This document shows, one piece after another, positions 31,601 to 33,060 of a stretch of DNA of 33,060 nt. The stretch is from Gonium pectorale (lineage: Eukaryota; Chlorophyta; Chlorophyceae; Chlamydomonadales; Volvocaceae): positions 751,165 to 784,224 of the forward strand of contig LSYV01000018.1 in the NCBI GenBank assembly GCA_001584585.1. Direction: 5' to 3'. Position 1 is the stretch's first letter. Every line of letters starts with the position of its first letter. Made by a program: the position numbers and the translations under genes. The notes below the pieces were generated by a model. The model did not search any database, had not been told where the DNA came from, and saw only the letters and a program-made list of their open reading frames with translations.

Positions 31601-33060
31601 TGGGCAGCGGCCTCACCATGCTGCTCACGCCGCTGTTGTGAGTCCGCCCGCCTCCCGCCTAGCGTCATGGCGTCATGGGCTGCGGCCGTCTGCTGCGGGG
31701 AGGGCCCCACGGCCCCGTTGTTGGCATTGCTGCGGTTCTCGTTATCGTTGTGTTTGGCGCCGTACCCACACCCTGCTCGCACGTCGTGTGCCGCCCGCCC
31801 TCCGCTGCCCGCAGCTTCCAGGCCATGCTGGAGTCCAACGGCGGCGACGCGGGCAGCGCGTGGCGGGCCGTGTTCTACTTCCCCGCGGGTGCGCCAGGGT
31901 GGGAGTGCGCGGGGACTGCACCCCAGGCAGGGGACAGCGACCGTGTCACACCGTAGCTGTCGGTGGAAACAAGCGGAGTGAGCCGGAGCCGGCCCCATCA
32001 ATGCTGCCATGTGTCGATGTGCGTCTCTGCACGGGTCTGTGGACGCGTTTGCGGGTGCGGGCGTGGTGCGAGCGGCACAGGTCCGAGCGGCCACAGCGCT
32101 GTGCAGCACAAGACAGCTGGGCACCGTGGATTGCGGTATCCCCCCCGGGGCATCCCACCTACCTGACCTTCATGCCTCATCCACGCGCAACCCAAACCCC
32201 GGATCGAACCCCCCCCCCCAGGAGCGGCCCTGCTGCTGGGCGCCCTGACGCTGCTGCTGGGCCAAGACACCCCCCAGGGTGACCTCCTGGACTGGGAGGG
32301 AGATGCGGGCGGCGACGGAGCCTTCTTTTACGGTCTTTTCGGCGACCACTTTGACGACGGCGCCGTCGAGGGTCGCCACGGCGTGGGGACGGCTCCGCCG
32401 CCGCCGCCCCTCTGGAACAGACCGCGGCCGCCGTTAGTAAGGGGCCGCAGCAAGGCCGGGACCCTGCCCGCGTCCGAGGCGGAGGCGGATCGCGAAGAAG
32501 TGCAGCAACTGCAGCAACACGCCGCCGGGTGGGGCAGCTTAGAGGCGGCCCCGACTGCGGCGGCGGCCTCACCCGGCCCCCAGCCTCAGGCCACGTGGCG
32601 TCATCGCGGCGGCGGCGGCGGCCCGAGCCCGGCCCGCTGGGGCGGACTTGGCGCCGGCGGTATTCCGTGGCGGAGCCCAGCAGCGAACAACAGGGCTGCG
32701 GGGCAGCCAGAACATAGGGAGCCGGAGCTGGACGATCCCGACCCGCCGCCTCCCGACGCGATGGAGGGGCAGCTCCGCGTCCGGACTGCCTCCGCCAGCC
32801 TGAGGGGCTGGGGCCGCCCGTCGCCATCTGCGCACGGGAACCCGCTGAGCGCCAGGCCCGCAACAGCAGCAGCAGCCGACTGCGGCGGCGGCGGTGCCAT
32901 CGCCGGTGCCGCTGGCGCGCCGCCCCTGGCGCGCACCTACAGCGCGGGCGTGGGCGCCGGCGGCGGGCGGCGGCAGCCGCGGCCGCGGGGACCGTGTCGG
33001 CGCCAGGCGTGGCGCCGGAGGCGGCGTGGCGAGCGGCGACCGGCTCCGGCCAGCAGCCGG
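28675..33060 (+). CDS. NRT2/NNP-family nitrate-type transporter, long N-terminal extension, 3' partial
   Basis: Predicted plasma- or plastid-membrane nitrate/nitrite porter of the major facilitator superfamily. Exons: 28675-30831, 31092-31219, 31533-31637, 31815-31888, 32222-33060 and beyond. Phases join. The first in-frame ATG is 28675 (MDDSVDDAIEELLSL). Residues 1-649 are Ala/Ser/Gly/Pro-rich without family similarity. The NNP domain begins at residue 650 with MRAFHLSWLALLLAVLST and APAALLPV (helix 1). Helix 2 has ASRVVMGF, whose Arg matches the nitrate-binding Arg of NarK. Helices 3 and 4 end in VVTHFW. SSWGNLGSGLTMLLTPL is helix 5 and carries the NNP signature with two Gly-to-Ser changes. 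Helix 6 ends GQDTPQGD, as in NRT2. An open hydrophilic stretch of more than 260 residues follows to the window edge, where only a short cytoplasmic loop is expected. The MFS motif-A Asp is Arg here (GFCARRYGPR). Helices 7-12 are outside the window. Confidence 0.82.
31478..31532 (+). repeat. imperfect short repeat before an NRT2-like acceptor
   Basis: About 55 bp of degenerate CCGTGCC / CCGTACC units run directly into the acceptor (CCGTACAG) of the third coding exon and serve as its pyrimidine tract. Confidence 0.6.

Noticed and set aside
1..33060. tRNA or rRNA genes
   Set aside because: No cloverleaf-like or conserved rRNA segments were noticed by eye on either strand; a covariance search was not possible.

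Overview
This is nuclear DNA of a green alga, most likely from the Chlamydomonas/Volvox group (Chlamydomonadales). The evidence is very high GC, many short GC-rich introns with CAG|GTGNGT-type donors, Ala/Gly/Pro/Gln low-complexity coding stretches, TGTAA polyadenylation motifs, and a gene for a chlorophyll a/b-binding (LHC) protein. The nucleus, not the plastid, is indicated by the introns and composition. The species cannot be fixed from the sequence alone. Most long open frames here are shadows caused by the high GC. The gene models below were built by chaining exons whose protein similarity, splice sites and reading phase agree.

Layout, left to right. (1) 180-3030, plus: the last eight exons of an M20-family aminoacyl-histidine dipeptidase (PepD type), cut by the left edge. 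(2) 3031-5197: a gene-free convergent gap. (3) 9466-5198, minus: a complete 8-exon Raf/TKL-like protein kinase of 584 residues, with a 16-nt microexon. (4) 21607-9645, minus: a giant gene (12 exons as modelled) for a coiled-coil and disordered protein of about 2984 residues, function unknown. Its stop lies only 178 nt upstream of the kinase start. (5) 21921-27048, plus: a 9-exon LHC antenna protein of 391 residues. It is divergent from the giant gene across a 313-bp shared promoter gap. It carries an N-terminal Pro-rich segment, two extra predicted membrane helices and a helical linker ahead of an otherwise complete three-helix LHC domain. (6) 27049-28674: a gap with an AT-richer promoter region. 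(7) 28675 to the right edge, plus: the first half (six membrane helices) of a nitrate/nitrite-porter (NRT2/NNP) family transporter, with a 649-residue N-terminal extension and a long insertion in the central loop.

These are unlinked housekeeping, signalling, photosynthesis and nutrient-transport genes, not an operon. The antenna protein and the nitrate transporter both serve phototrophic nutrition, but nothing here shows co-regulation.

The most notable item is the five-helix LHC fusion. It deserves comparison with the iron-starvation antenna protein Tidi/TIDI1 of Dunaliella, described as an LHC relative with a distinctive N-terminal domain. Next come the enlarged NRT2-like transporter with an altered MFS motif, and the very tight tandem pair formed by the giant gene and the kinase.
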